Program-made: the position numbers and the translations under genes | In this document: one piece after another, positions 24,843 to 32,802 of the stretch | Position numbering within the stretch: position 1 is the stretch's first letter | Layout of the letters: every line of letters starts with the position of its first letter | Assembly (NCBI GenBank): GCA_963799455.1 | Contig: CAWCXF010000008.1 | Span: 868,001-932,000, forward strand | Direction of reading: 5' to 3' | Length of the DNA stretch: 64,000 bases | From: CAWCXF01 sp963799455 | GTDB lineage: Bacteria > Pseudomonadota > Alphaproteobacteria > Rhodobacterales > Rhodobacteraceae | Notes under the pieces: model-generated | Database searches by the model: none | Seen by the model: the letters and a program-made list of their open reading frames with translations, nothing else | Told to the model about the DNA's origin: nothing

Positions 24843-25833
24843 ACCGCGCCAGATCACCTTCCACGAGGCCATAAGTGAGGCGCTTGTGGAGGAGATGACG
24901 CGCCAGCCGGGGATGATCCTCATCGGCGAGGACATCACTCCGGGCGGCGGCACCTTCGGCGTCCATCGGGGGATGGCGGAGCGCTTCGGCGAGCGCATGT
25001 TCGAGGCGCCGATCTCGGAGGCGGCGATCGTCGGCGTGGCGCTCGGCGCGGCGATGACCGGCGGCCCGGCGGTCGCCGAGATCATGTATTCCGACTTCAT
25101 GACGATCTGCATGGACGAGATCGTCAACCAGGCGGCCAAGATCCGCTACATGACCGGCGGCCAGGCCGAGGTTCCGCTGGTGGTGCGCGCGCCCGTCGGC
25201 ATGACCAGGGGCGTCGCCGCGCAGCACTCGCAGTCGCTCGAGGCGTGGTTCGCCCACGTCCCGGGCCTGCGCGTCGCCATGCCCGCGACCCCGGCCTGCG
25301 CCAAGGGGCTGCTCAAGACGGCGCTGCGCGGCCGCGACCCGGTGGTCTTCCTCGAGCACAAGATGCTCTACGGGACCAAGGGGCCGGTGCCCGCGGGCGA
25401 CGACCACCTGGTGCCCTTCGGAGCGGCGCGGATGGCGCGGGAGGGGCGCGACGTCACGGTCGTGGCGACGGGGCTCATGGTCGGGTGGGCGCTGCAGGCC
25501 GCCGACCGCCTCGCGGAGCGCGACGTCTCGGTCGAGGTGATCGACCCGCGCACCGTCTCGCCGATCGACTGGGAGGCGATCACGGCGTCGGTCGAGAGGA
25601 CCGGCCGCGCGCTGGTGGTCAACGAGGCGACCCTGACCTGCTCGGTCGCCTCCGAGATCGCGGCCACGATCGGCGAGAGGTGCTTTGCCGATCTCGACGC
25701 GCCGGTGCGCCGGCTGGGCTCGCCCTTCGTGCCGAAGCCGGCCACGCCGGGGCTGGAGAAGCTCGCCTACCCCTCGGTCGAGGGGATCGTCGCGGCCGTG
25801 CTCGCGATGATGCCGCGCCGGAGGGTGGCTTGA
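24829..25833 (+). CDS. Thiamine diphosphate dehydrogenase E1 component, beta subunit
   Basis: 334 aa, PdhB/AcoB type. Conserved blocks: MILIGEDITPGGGTFGVHRG, FEAPISEAAIVGVALGAAMTG, AEIMYSDFMTICMDEIVNQAAK, and VEVIDPRTVSPIDWEAI before the C-terminal transketolase domain (VVNEATLTCSVASEI). The start overlaps the end of E1-alpha by 14 bases, implying coupled translation and a fixed ratio. Followed 43 bases later by an SDR gene. Confidence 0.93.
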   Translation: MSTAEPRQITFHEAISEALVEEMTRQPGMILIGEDITPGGGTFGVHRGMAERFGERMFEAPISEAAIVGVALGAAMTGGPAVAEIMYSDFMTICMDEIVNQAAKIRYMTGGQAEVPLVVRAPVGMTRGVAAQHSQSLEAWFAHVPGLRVAMPATPACAKGLLKTALRGRDPVVFLEHKMLYGTKGPVPAGDDHLVPFGAARMAREGRDVTVVATGLMVGWALQAADRLAERDVSVEVIDPRTVSPIDWEAITASVERTGRALVVNEATLTCSVASEIAATIGERCFADLDAPVRRLGSPFVPKPATPGLEKLAYPSVEGIVAAVLAMMPRRRVA

Positions 25834-25876
25834 CCTGCGCGCGCCTTCGGCCGCGAGCCCGCATCGGGGAGGACGC

Positions 25877-26608
25877 ATGACCGAGCTGGACGCGACGACC
25901 TTCGTGGTCACCGGCGGCGGAGGGGCGATCGGCCGCGCCTGCGCCAGGATGCTGCTCGACGGTGGCGCGCGGGTGCTGCTCGCGGACCGCGACGAGGGCC
26001 GGCTCGCCGAGGCGGCCGCGGCGCTGGCGGATGCCGAGCGCGTGACCACCCACGTCTCGGCGCTCGCCGGTCCCGAGGAGGCCGCCGCCGCGCTCGACGC
26101 CGCGGGCGGGCCGGTGCACGGGCTCGTCCACATGGCGGGCGTCTTCGAGCACGACCCGCTCGACCCCGCCGACCGCTCCGTCTGGGACCGCGCCATCGCC
26201 GCGAACCTGACCAACGCCTACGACCTCTGCGTCGCCTACCAGGCGCGCCGCGACCCGGACCGGGTCGGGCGCATCGTCATGGCGAGCTCGATCGCCTTCC
26301 GCCGCGGGGCGCCCGGCCGCGTCGCCTACTGCGCCGCCAAGGCCGGCATCGTCGGCATGGTGCGCGCGCTGTCCAAGGAGTTCGCGCCGCACACCCTGGT
26401 CAACGCCGTGGCGCCCGGCTTCATCCGCACCTCCATGACCGAGGAGCTGGCCCTGAGCCGGGGCGACGCCTATCTCGAGACGATCCCGCTCGGCCGCTTC
26501 GGCACGCCCGAGGACGTGGCGGCGCTGGTCGCGTTCCTCTGCGGCCCTGGCAGCGCCTACATCACCGGGCAGACCTTCAACGTCGATGGCGGGATGTGGA
26601 GCTCCTGA
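25877..26608 (+). CDS. Short-chain dehydrogenase/reductase (SDR)
   Basis: 243 aa. Cofactor loop VTGGGGAIGRACA; Asp-containing strand LLADRDEGRL (favours NAD); catalytic Ser in MASSIAF; YCAAK catalytic Tyr/Lys; PGFIRTSM region. The last gene of the E2-E1-SDR operon. It may make or interconvert the substrate of the dehydrogenase complex, for example a keto/hydroxy pair as in acetoin-butanediol metabolism; this is inference. Convergent with TRAP 2 dctM, 57 bases apart. Confidence 0.9.
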   Translation: MTELDATTFVVTGGGGAIGRACARMLLDGGARVLLADRDEGRLAEAAAALADAERVTTHVSALAGPEEAAAALDAAGGPVHGLVHMAGVFEHDPLDPADRSVWDRAIAANLTNAYDLCVAYQARRDPDRVGRIVMASSIAFRRGAPGRVAYCAAKAGIVGMVRALSKEFAPHTLVNAVAPGFIRTSMTEELALSRGDAYLETIPLGRFGTPEDVAALVAFLCGPGSAYITGQTFNVDGGMWSS

Positions 26609-26665
26609 GGCACCGCTGCCCGGAGGGCCGGGCGGACCAGCCGGAGGGCCGCGCCGCGGCGCCCG

Positions 26666-27973
26666 TCAGTGGACGTTCGCCAGCCTCGGAAGGAAGAGCG
26701 AGAGCTCCGGGAACAGGACCAGGACCACCAGCATCAGCACGTCGATCGCGACGAAGATCCAGATCCCGCGAAAGATGGTGTGGATCGGGACGCCGGTGAC
26801 GCCGGACACCACGAAGCAGTTCAGGCCCATCGGCGGCGTGATCAGGCCGATCTCCACCGTCTTGATGACGAGGATCCCGAGCCACACCGGATCGAAGCCG
26901 AGCCCGAGCAGGATCGGGAAGATGATCGGCAGCGTCAGCACCAGGATCGCGAGCTGGTCGAGGAAGAAGCCCAGCACCAGGAGGATGAGGAAGATCACGG
27001 CGAAGATGGTCCAGCGGTCGAAGCCGGCCTGCTGCACGTAGTCGAGGAGGTTCTGCGGCACCCGCGTCAGCGTGATGAAGACCCCGAACACGGCGGCGCT
27101 GGCGATGATGGTCAGGATCATGGCGCTGCTGCGGGCGGTGCGCAGCAGCGCCATGCCGATGGTCCGGGGCGTCAGGCGCCGCATCGCCAGGGCGATCAGG
27201 AAGGCCGTCACGGCCCCCACCGCCCCCACCTCGGTGACGGTGATGGCGCCGCTGTAGATGCCGCCGAGCAGCGCCACCATCAGCAGGGCGATCGGCCAGA
27301 CGGTGGCGAGCGACTCGACCCGCTCCCGCAGGGTGCTGCGCGCCGGCGCGACCGGCGCGACCGGCGCGATCGAGGGGTCGCGCAAGACTGAGAGCTTGAT
27401 CGCCAGCACGAACCCGAGCGCGGTCAGGATGCCCGGCACGACGCCCGCGATCAGGAGCGCGCCGACCGAGGTCTCGGTGAGGATGCCGTAGATGATGAGC
27501 GTGATGCTCGGCGGGATCAGGATCGCCAGCGTGCCGACGACGGCGAGCGACGCGGTCGAGAACGAGTCCGCGTAGCCGAACCGCCGCATCTCGGGATAGG
27601 CGGCGCTCGCGAGCGTGCTCGCCGCGGCGGTGCTCGATCCGGTCACCGCCGCCAGCAGCACGCCGCCCGAGATCGCGGCGTAGCTCAAGCCCCCCTGCAG
27701 ATGGCCGAGCCAGCGGTAGGAGGCGTCGAAGACGTCGCGCGTGAACCGACCGGCGGTCAGGAACTCTCCCATCAGGATGAACATCGGCAGCGTGGAGAGC
27801 GTGTAGCTGGCGACGCTCTCGTAGGGGGCGCCGGCCAGGACGCCCTCGGCCGCGAAGCTGCCGGCCGCGAGCCAGATGCCGATGACGCCCGCGCTCAGCA
27901 TCGCGAAGGCCACCGGCGCCCCGTTGACCAGCATCAGGAAGAGCAGCGCCGTGACGCCGAGGAAGGTGATCAT
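26666..27973 (-). CDS. dctM: TRAP transporter large permease DctM (system 2)
   Basis: 435 aa, 12 or so membrane segments. Blocks include MFILMGEFLTAGRFTRDVFD, AAVTGSSTAAASTLASAAYPEM, ILIPPSITLIIYGILTETSVG and LITPPMGLNCFVVSGVTGV. Differs clearly from the first DctM in this window, so the two systems are not a recent duplication. The start overlaps the dctQ stop by four bases. Convergent with the SDR gene upstream. Confidence 0.96.
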   Translation of the reverse strand: MITFLGVTALLFLMLVNGAPVAFAMLSAGVIGIWLAAGSFAAEGVLAGAPYESVASYTLSTLPMFILMGEFLTAGRFTRDVFDASYRWLGHLQGGLSYAAISGGVLLAAVTGSSTAAASTLASAAYPEMRRFGYADSFSTASLAVVGTLAILIPPSITLIIYGILTETSVGALLIAGVVPGILTALGFVLAIKLSVLRDPSIAPVAPVAPARSTLRERVESLATVWPIALLMVALLGGIYSGAITVTEVGAVGAVTAFLIALAMRRLTPRTIGMALLRTARSSAMILTIIASAAVFGVFITLTRVPQNLLDYVQQAGFDRWTIFAVIFLILLVLGFFLDQLAILVLTLPIIFPILLGLGFDPVWLGILVIKTVEIGLITPPMGLNCFVVSGVTGVPIHTIFRGIWIFVAIDVLMLVVLVLFPELSLFLPRLANVH

Positions 27974-28497
27974 TCGATGGCTTCCGAGATCGACCTTTCC
28001 TGCGGATGGACGAGCTCGAAGAGGAGCCGCAGGCAGAGCAGCGTCGATCCCAGCGGCACCCAGACGTAGCTCCAGTACATCGGGAACTGGATGCTGCCCA
28101 AGGTGGTCTCGCGCACCGCGAACTTGTGGATCGCCTCGCCGGCCGAGATCCAGGCCAGCAGGCCGAACGCCACGAGGCCCAGGGCGACGTTGAGCCGCTC
28201 CGAGAGCTTTCCCGGGATCCGGTCGAGCCGCGCGGTGAAGGCGGTCAGCCGGATGTGGCCGCCGGTCGCGTAGGTCTGGGGCATCCCCATGAAGGTGAGC
28301 GCCACCATGGCGAAGAGCGAGGTGAACTCGTAGTTGCCCGAGAGCGGGTCGTTGAAGAGGTAGCGGCCGACCGCGTCGGCCGTCACCGAGACGACCATCG
28401 CGCCGAGGCTCAGCACCGCGACGCCCATGAACGCGGCGTCGACGAGCGCCAGGGCGCGGCGGGCGGCGCGCTCCCCGGCGGCTCGCCCCGCGGTCAT
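27970..28497 (-). CDS. dctQ: TRAP transporter small permease DctQ (system 2)
   Basis: 175 aa from the ATG at 28497, with four predicted helices. VSVTADAVGRYLFNDPLSGNYEFTSL and GHIRLTAFTARLDRIP are typical DctQ signatures. The start overlaps the dctP stop by four bases and the stop overlaps the dctM start by four bases, unlike system 1, where a hairpin separates dctP and dctQ. A longer upstream open frame is a shadow of dctP. Confidence 0.92.
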   Translation of the reverse strand: MTAGRAAGERAARRALALVDAAFMGVAVLSLGAMVVSVTADAVGRYLFNDPLSGNYEFTSLFAMVALTFMGMPQTYATGGHIRLTAFTARLDRIPGKLSERLNVALGLVAFGLLAWISAGEAIHKFAVRETTLGSIQFPMYWSYVWVPLGSTLLCLRLLFELVHPQERSISEAIE

Positions 28498-29516
28498 CGA
28501 TCCTGTTCTTCGGCCACGTAGTCCTGGAACTTGCTCAGGATCTCGTCGCCGGGCAGGTTGCGCTGCTCCATCTGCCGCAGCCAGTCGTCGCGGACCGCCG
28601 CGAGGCGCTCGTCCATCTGGGCCTGGATTTCGGGCGAGAGCTCGAACACCGTCTTGCCCATCTCGCGGAGCTTCTCGTACGCCTCCTCGTCGCCCTCGGT
28701 GTAGCCGCGCGCGATGTTGACCGCCGTCTCCTCGCCGGCTTGCAGGATCGCCTGCCGCACGTCCTCGGGGAGCGTCTGCCAGACATCCTCGTTGACGAAG
28801 AGCCCGAAGGCGACGTTGCCCAGGCTGGCGTTCGTCGTCCACGAATCCAGCAGCGCCTCGGTCTTGTAGGTGAACTGGCTGGCCGGGTTGGCGATCGCGC
28901 CGTCGACGACGCCCCGCTCGAGCGCGAGGTAGAAGTCGGTGGGCGAGATCTTCACCCCGACCGCGCCCAGCGACTCGGCGATCAGCTCGCCCGTCGCCCC
29001 CGCCACGCGCAGCTTCAGCCCCTCGATCTGGCCGAGATCGGTGATGGGCTCGCCCTGCGTCGTCATCAGCTGGAAGGGCGTGACCCCGTAGGTGTAGATC
29101 GGCCTCACGCCGAGCGGCAGGTATTCCAGCTCCAGAAGCTCGTTCTGCGCCAACCGGTTGAAGGCGCGCACGCCGACCTCGGCGTCGGTGAAGAGGCCGG
29201 GGAGCTCCATCGCGGTCGAGAGCGGGGCCTTCTCCGTCACGTAGGTGAGGCCCACCACCGCCATGTCGGCCAGCCGGTTGGAGACCGCGTCGAGCTGCCC
29301 CGCCGCCTTGGCCAGCTGCTCGCTCGGATAGTGCTCGAACTCGACCTTGCCGGGCGCCAGCTCCTCGACGCGCTGCATGAAGTGCTGGGCCCCCGAGATC
29401 GACCCGACATGGGTGACCGGGAAGTGCTCCGACAGCCGCAGCGTTATGGGCTGACCCGTTGCCGGCCAGGCCGCGAGCAGTCCCGCGAACAGGACGCCCA
29501 AGCGCGAAGTCCCCAT
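28494..29516 (-). CDS. dctP: TRAP transporter substrate-binding protein DctP (system 2)
   Basis: 340 aa from the ATG at 29516 (GGAGGAG upstream). Signal peptide residues 1-22 (MGTSRLGVLFAGLLAAWPATG), mature start PITLRLSEHFPVTHVGS. The DctP family ligand segment is GLKLRVAGATGELIAESLGAVGVKISPTDFYLALERGVVDG. C-terminal helices end KFQDYVAEEQDR. Possible ligands are 2-hydroxy or 2-oxo acids given the neighbouring hydroxyacid genes, but sequence alone does not show it. Confidence 0.93.
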   Translation of the reverse strand: MGTSRLGVLFAGLLAAWPATGQPITLRLSEHFPVTHVGSISGAQHFMQRVEELAPGKVEFEHYPSEQLAKAAGQLDAVSNRLADMAVVGLTYVTEKAPLSTAMELPGLFTDAEVGVRAFNRLAQNELLELEYLPLGVRPIYTYGVTPFQLMTTQGEPITDLGQIEGLKLRVAGATGELIAESLGAVGVKISPTDFYLALERGVVDGAIANPASQFTYKTEALLDSWTTNASLGNVAFGLFVNEDVWQTLPEDVRQAILQAGEETAVNIARGYTEGDEEAYEKLREMGKTVFELSPEIQAQMDERLAAVRDDWLRQMEQRNLPGDEILSKFQDYVAEEQDR

Positions 29517-29619
29517 CCCTTGCTCCTCCCAAGCATCGCCTCGCCCAGGTCGGCGGCAGGCTCCGCGACCCCGGTCCTTCATCCTCGCGTCCCGGTTCCC
29601 GTGCTGTCAAGCAATTATA

Positions 29620-29643
29620 GGACCAAACGATATGTGGACCAAA
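29620..29643. promoter_or_regulatory. Putative operator upstream of TRAP 2: two GGACCAAA boxes
   Basis: GGACCAAA at 29620-29627 and 29636-29643, a 16-base period in an AT-rich patch about 110 bases before the dctP start. The second copy reads GGACCAAAAC, which also occurs on the other strand at 53229-53238. Consistent with binding of one regulator to one helix face; regulator unknown, FCD-type GntR proteins are candidates. Confidence 0.5.
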
Positions 29644-29668
29644 ACGGCGCGAGGGATCCCGACCGAGC

Positions 29669-30841
29669 TCAGGCGGGAGGGGCCAACACGCCCGGCCCGA
29701 AATCGTCGATCCGCGGGCACCCGGTCATGGCCTGGGTGTAGTCCAGCTCCTGGCGCAGGATCGCGAGCACGCCCGCGACCCCCGCCTCGCCGGCCGCGGC
29801 CGCCCCGTAGAGCGCCGGTCGTCCGATCAGCACCGCCGACGCGCCGAGCGCGAGCGCCTTGGCGACGTCGCTGCCGCGACGCACCCCGCCGTCCATGAGG
29901 ACGGGCATCCGGGATCCGACCTCGGCCACGATGCCGGGCAGCGCATCGACCGGAGCGACCGAGGCGTCGAGGTTGCGTCCGCCGTGGTTGGAGACGATCA
30001 CGCCGTCGGCGCCGAGATCGGCCGCCTTCGCCGCATCCGCGCCATGCAGGATGCCCTTGACGACGAGCCGCCCCGGCCAGCGCCTGCGCAGCATCCCCAA
30101 CCCCTCCCAGTCGAGCCGGCCCTCCAGCATCTCGGCGGCCGGGGCGCCCTCGGTGATCCGCGGCCGCCCGGGCAGGTTCTCGAACCGCGGCAGGCCCCCG
30201 CCCCGGAGCCAGCGGCCCGGGACGGCGGCGCACCACCGCGGATGGCGCGCCATGTCGGCGAGCGCCCGCGGCGACGGCCTGAAGGGCAGCGCGAAGCCGT
30301 TCGTCTGGTTGTAGCGGCGGAGCGGCGTCACGGGCGTGTCGACCGTGACCACCAGCACCTCGCAGCCGGCGCGATGCGCCCGCGCCATCAGCTCGGGCGC
30401 GCTCGGGGACGACGGGTAGAGCTGGAACCAGAGCAGGCCCCCGGCCTCTCCCCCAGCCTCTCCCCCGGCCTCTGCGGCGACCTCCTCGATCGAGCTCATC
30501 GAGCGCGTGGCCAGGGTGAACGGGATCCCGGCCTCGGCCGCCGCGCGGGCCATGGCGAGATCGCCGCGGTGGTGGACGAGCCCTCCCGCACCGGTCGGCG
30601 CGATGGCGAGCGGCATCGACAGGCTCCGGCCGAAGAGGGTCGTCCGGGTCGATCGGGCGGAGACATCGACCAGGACGCGCGGGCGGAGCTTGAGCCGCTC
30701 GAACCCGGCGGCGTTGTTGCGGACCGCGACCTCGTCCTCGGTCCCGCGGTCGATGAACTCGAACAGGCCCCTCGGCAGGCGGCGTCGGGCCTCCGCCCGG
30801 AACGCATCGATCGACCCGTGCCTCAGGTGTCGCTTCGTCAT
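29669..30841 (-). CDS. FMN-dependent alpha-hydroxy acid oxidase/dehydrogenase
   Basis: 390 aa, glycolate oxidase/L-lactate dehydrogenase family. Conserved blocks: RGLFEFIDRGTEDEVAVRNN, LAIAPTGAGGL, the FMN-binding LWFQLYPS, VTVDTPV, VKGILHGADA, and the catalytic His/Arg segment VSNHGGRNLDAS, then LMDGGVRRGSDVAKALALGA. Converts an L-2-hydroxyacid to the 2-oxoacid. Odd: a short in-frame repeat encodes EAGGEAGGEAGG near residue 125. The start overlaps the upstream D-hydroxyacid dehydrogenase by four bases, so both stereoisomers of a 2-hydroxyacid may be served. Confidence 0.92.
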   Translation of the reverse strand: MTKRHLRHGSIDAFRAEARRRLPRGLFEFIDRGTEDEVAVRNNAAGFERLKLRPRVLVDVSARSTRTTLFGRSLSMPLAIAPTGAGGLVHHRGDLAMARAAAEAGIPFTLATRSMSSIEEVAAEAGGEAGGEAGGLLWFQLYPSSPSAPELMARAHRAGCEVLVVTVDTPVTPLRRYNQTNGFALPFRPSPRALADMARHPRWCAAVPGRWLRGGGLPRFENLPGRPRITEGAPAAEMLEGRLDWEGLGMLRRRWPGRLVVKGILHGADAAKAADLGADGVIVSNHGGRNLDASVAPVDALPGIVAEVGSRMPVLMDGGVRRGSDVAKALALGASAVLIGRPALYGAAAAGEAGVAGVLAILRQELDYTQAMTGCPRIDDFGPGVLAPPA

Positions 30842-31854
30842 CCGCGCGGGCGCACCGGGGAGGCGCCGGAGCCGCCGCCACGGCCCGGCTCGGGCGGCCG
30901 CTTCGGGCGTCGCGGGCTCACCACTTGGTCCGCCTCGGCGATCGGCCGCCCCTCCAGCACCGCCTGCATGTTGCCGAAGACGTGCCGCGCCACGCTCTCG
31001 ACGTTGTCGACCACGCTCCCTGCCGTGTGGGGCGTCAAGACCACCTGGTCGAACCGGGTCAGCCGCGCGCCGGGCGGGGGCGGCTCGGGGTCGTGGACGT
31101 CGAGCCCGGCGCCCATCAGGTGCCCCGACTCGAGCGCGTCGCAGAGCGCGTCCTGGTCCACCAGCTCCCCCCGCGCGGTGTTGACGAGCACCGCGCCGGG
31201 CTTCATCCGGGCGAAGGCGCCCGCACCGTAGAGGTGCCGGTTCGCCTCGCCGCCGGGCAGGTGCAGGCTGACGATGTCGCTCTCGGCCAGCAAGCGGTCG
31301 TGCGGCCGATACGCCACGCCGAGGTCTCGCTCCAGCTGCGGGTCTGGCCGGACCGGATCGAAGTAGACCACCTCCACCTCGAAGCCCTTGAGCTTGCGCG
31401 CCACGGCCCGGCCGATGTCGCCGCACCCGATCAGCCCCACGACCTTGCCGCGCAGCTGCAGGCACCGCTCGCGCATCTGCGGGAAGAGCCACAGGCCGTC
31501 GCGCATCGAGCGGTCCACGAGCGAGAGCCGCCGGTAGACGGCCAGCATCAGCATCACCGCGTGCTCGGCCACGACGCTGGCGTTGCTCCCGGCGGCGATC
31601 GCCACGACGACGCCTTCGGCCTCGGCGGCCGCGAGGTCGATCCGGTCGAGCCCGACGCCCCATTTCTGGATCATCCTGAGGCGCGGCGCGCCTCGGATCA
31701 TCGGGCCGGTGACCTCGGCCCAGCCGGTGAGCAGGAATTCGGCCTCGGCCGCGTCGTAGCTGGTGGCGAAGCGGATCTCGAACCCCGACGGCGAGGCGGC
31801 CCGCACGATCTCCTGGATCCGGGGCGTCCAGACGTCGAGGCTCGAGACCTTCAT
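30838..31854 (-). CDS. D-isomer specific 2-hydroxyacid dehydrogenase
   Basis: 338 aa NAD(P)-dependent enzyme. Nucleotide-binding motif VGLIGCGDIGRAVARKLKGF in the second domain; catalytic Arg in VNTARGELVD; Glu in GLDVHDPEPPPPG; catalytic His in LTPHTAGSV. Length and motifs complete. Interconverts 2-oxoacids and D-2-hydroxyacids. Overlaps hpcH-like and oxidase genes by four bases each, forming a tight three-gene unit. The C-terminal tail after HVFGNMQAVLEG is extended and Arg/Pro-rich. Confidence 0.92.
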   Translation of the reverse strand: MKVSSLDVWTPRIQEIVRAASPSGFEIRFATSYDAAEAEFLLTGWAEVTGPMIRGAPRLRMIQKWGVGLDRIDLAAAEAEGVVVAIAAGSNASVVAEHAVMLMLAVYRRLSLVDRSMRDGLWLFPQMRERCLQLRGKVVGLIGCGDIGRAVARKLKGFEVEVVYFDPVRPDPQLERDLGVAYRPHDRLLAESDIVSLHLPGGEANRHLYGAGAFARMKPGAVLVNTARGELVDQDALCDALESGHLMGAGLDVHDPEPPPPGARLTRFDQVVLTPHTAGSVVDNVESVARHVFGNMQAVLEGRPIAEADQVVSPRRPKRPPEPGRGGGSGASPVRPRG

Positions 31855-32639
31855 GGCCTGAGCGTCTCGCGCATCGTCGCCACCACTGATGTCGCACCCT
31901 TGAGCAGCAGGCTGGTGTCGATCTCGGTGGTCATGAAGCGCGCGCCCTGCCTGACGTAATCCTGCCGCCGCTCGGGGTCGCGGTCGCCGCCGATGCCGAG
32001 GATCTTGCCGTGGCGCCGGGCGGCCTCGGCGACGCGGGCGATCGCCTCGATGATCTCCGGGCAGCCCTGCGCGTCGGGCCGGCCGAGCGCGAGGAGCAGG
32101 TCGACCGCGCCGACATGCAGCACGTCGACCCCGTCCACGGCCGCGATCGCGTCGACATGGGCGAGCCCCTCGACGGTCTCGATCATGCAGACGAGCAGGG
32201 TCTCGGCGTCGATGCGGTCCATCGCCTCGCGCGCGGGCAGCGGTCGGAACGCGTCCTGCACCAGCGACCCGGGAAGCGACCGGCGGCCCCTCGGCGCGAA
32301 GCGGCAGCGGCTGGCGACGCGGCGCGCCTCTTCGGCCGTGCTCACGTCGGGGACGATCAGGCCCGCCGCGCCGGCGTCGAGGAAGAGGCTCGCATCGGGA
32401 TCCTCGGGGCCCCTGACGCGCACGAGCGGCGCGAGCTCCGCCCCGCGCGCGGCGCTGATGATCTCGGCCACCGCCTCGCGGCCGAAGATGGCGTGCTGGG
32501 TGTCGATGAACAGGAAGTCGTGGTCGGAGGCCCGCGCGATCGCCGCGATCTCGCCCGACCGCACGGTCCGGACGATCAGTCCCAGAGCGACGCCGCCGGC
32601 CGCGATGCGCCTGCGGATCGGGTCGCCCGCGACGCTCAT
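31851..32639 (-). CDS. HpcH/HpaI family class II aldolase
   Basis: 262 aa from the ATG at 32639. Metal-dependent aldolase of the HpcH/HpaI/CitE superfamily that splits 2-keto-3-deoxy acids to pyruvate plus an aldehyde. Visible: FLFIDTQHAIF, PLVRVRGPEDPDAS, the metal-binding segment CMIETVEGLAHVDAIAAVDGVDVLHVGAVDL, and a C-terminal GARFMTTEIDTSLL. Upstream of the two hydroxyacid redox enzymes with a four-base overlap. An open frame upstream of 32639 lacks family character and is split among mini-ORFs. Confidence 0.88.
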   Translation of the reverse strand: MSVAGDPIRRRIAAGGVALGLIVRTVRSGEIAAIARASDHDFLFIDTQHAIFGREAVAEIISAARGAELAPLVRVRGPEDPDASLFLDAGAAGLIVPDVSTAEEARRVASRCRFAPRGRRSLPGSLVQDAFRPLPAREAMDRIDAETLLVCMIETVEGLAHVDAIAAVDGVDVLHVGAVDLLLALGRPDAQGCPEIIEAIARVAEAARRHGKILGIGGDRDPERRQDYVRQGARFMTTEIDTSLLLKGATSVVATMRETLRP

Positions 32640-32701
32640 GGTCGGACGGTCTCCTGGACGCGAGGGGCGTCGGCCTGCGTCGCTCGATCGGGCGCGGTCA
32701 T
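32636..32701 (-). CDS. Mini-ORF of 21 codons coupled to the aldolase gene
   Basis: ATG at 32701 through a TGA that overlaps the aldolase ATG (ATGA). The peptide MTAPDRATQADAPRVQETVRP has no known family. It either is a relic of a deleted gene or keeps ribosomes running from the GST gene into the aldolase gene. Weakly supported as a real protein. Confidence 0.3.
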   Translation of the reverse strand: MTAPDRATQADAPRVQETVRP

Positions 32702-32802
32702 GGGCGGGCAGCGGGCACAAGCGTCCTCGCGCCCGCCGGCGGCGGAGCGCCCTCGCACCGAGTGGCGGCGCGGGCGCGGGTCCGGTCTCGGGAGCCGTTC
32801 AT
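32698..32802 (-). CDS. Mini-ORF of 34 codons coupled to the GST-like gene
   Basis: ATG at 32802 overlaps the stop of the GST-like gene, and its TGA overlaps the start of the next mini-ORF. The peptide is Arg/Ala-rich (MNGSRDRTRARAATRCEG...). No family recognised. Together with the following mini-ORF it fills the only gap in an otherwise overlapping operon. Confidence 0.3.
   Translation of the reverse strand: MNGSRDRTRARAATRCEGAPPPAGARTLVPAARP

Noticed and set aside
22666..26214. A 1182-codon open frame opposite E2/E1
   Set aside because: Arginine/histidine-rich shadow without motifs; the plus strand carries complete enzyme genes.
26609..26665. Terminator between SDR and TRAP 2 dctM
   Set aside because: Only a five-base CCCGG/CCGGG stem without T-run, not above background for this GC content.
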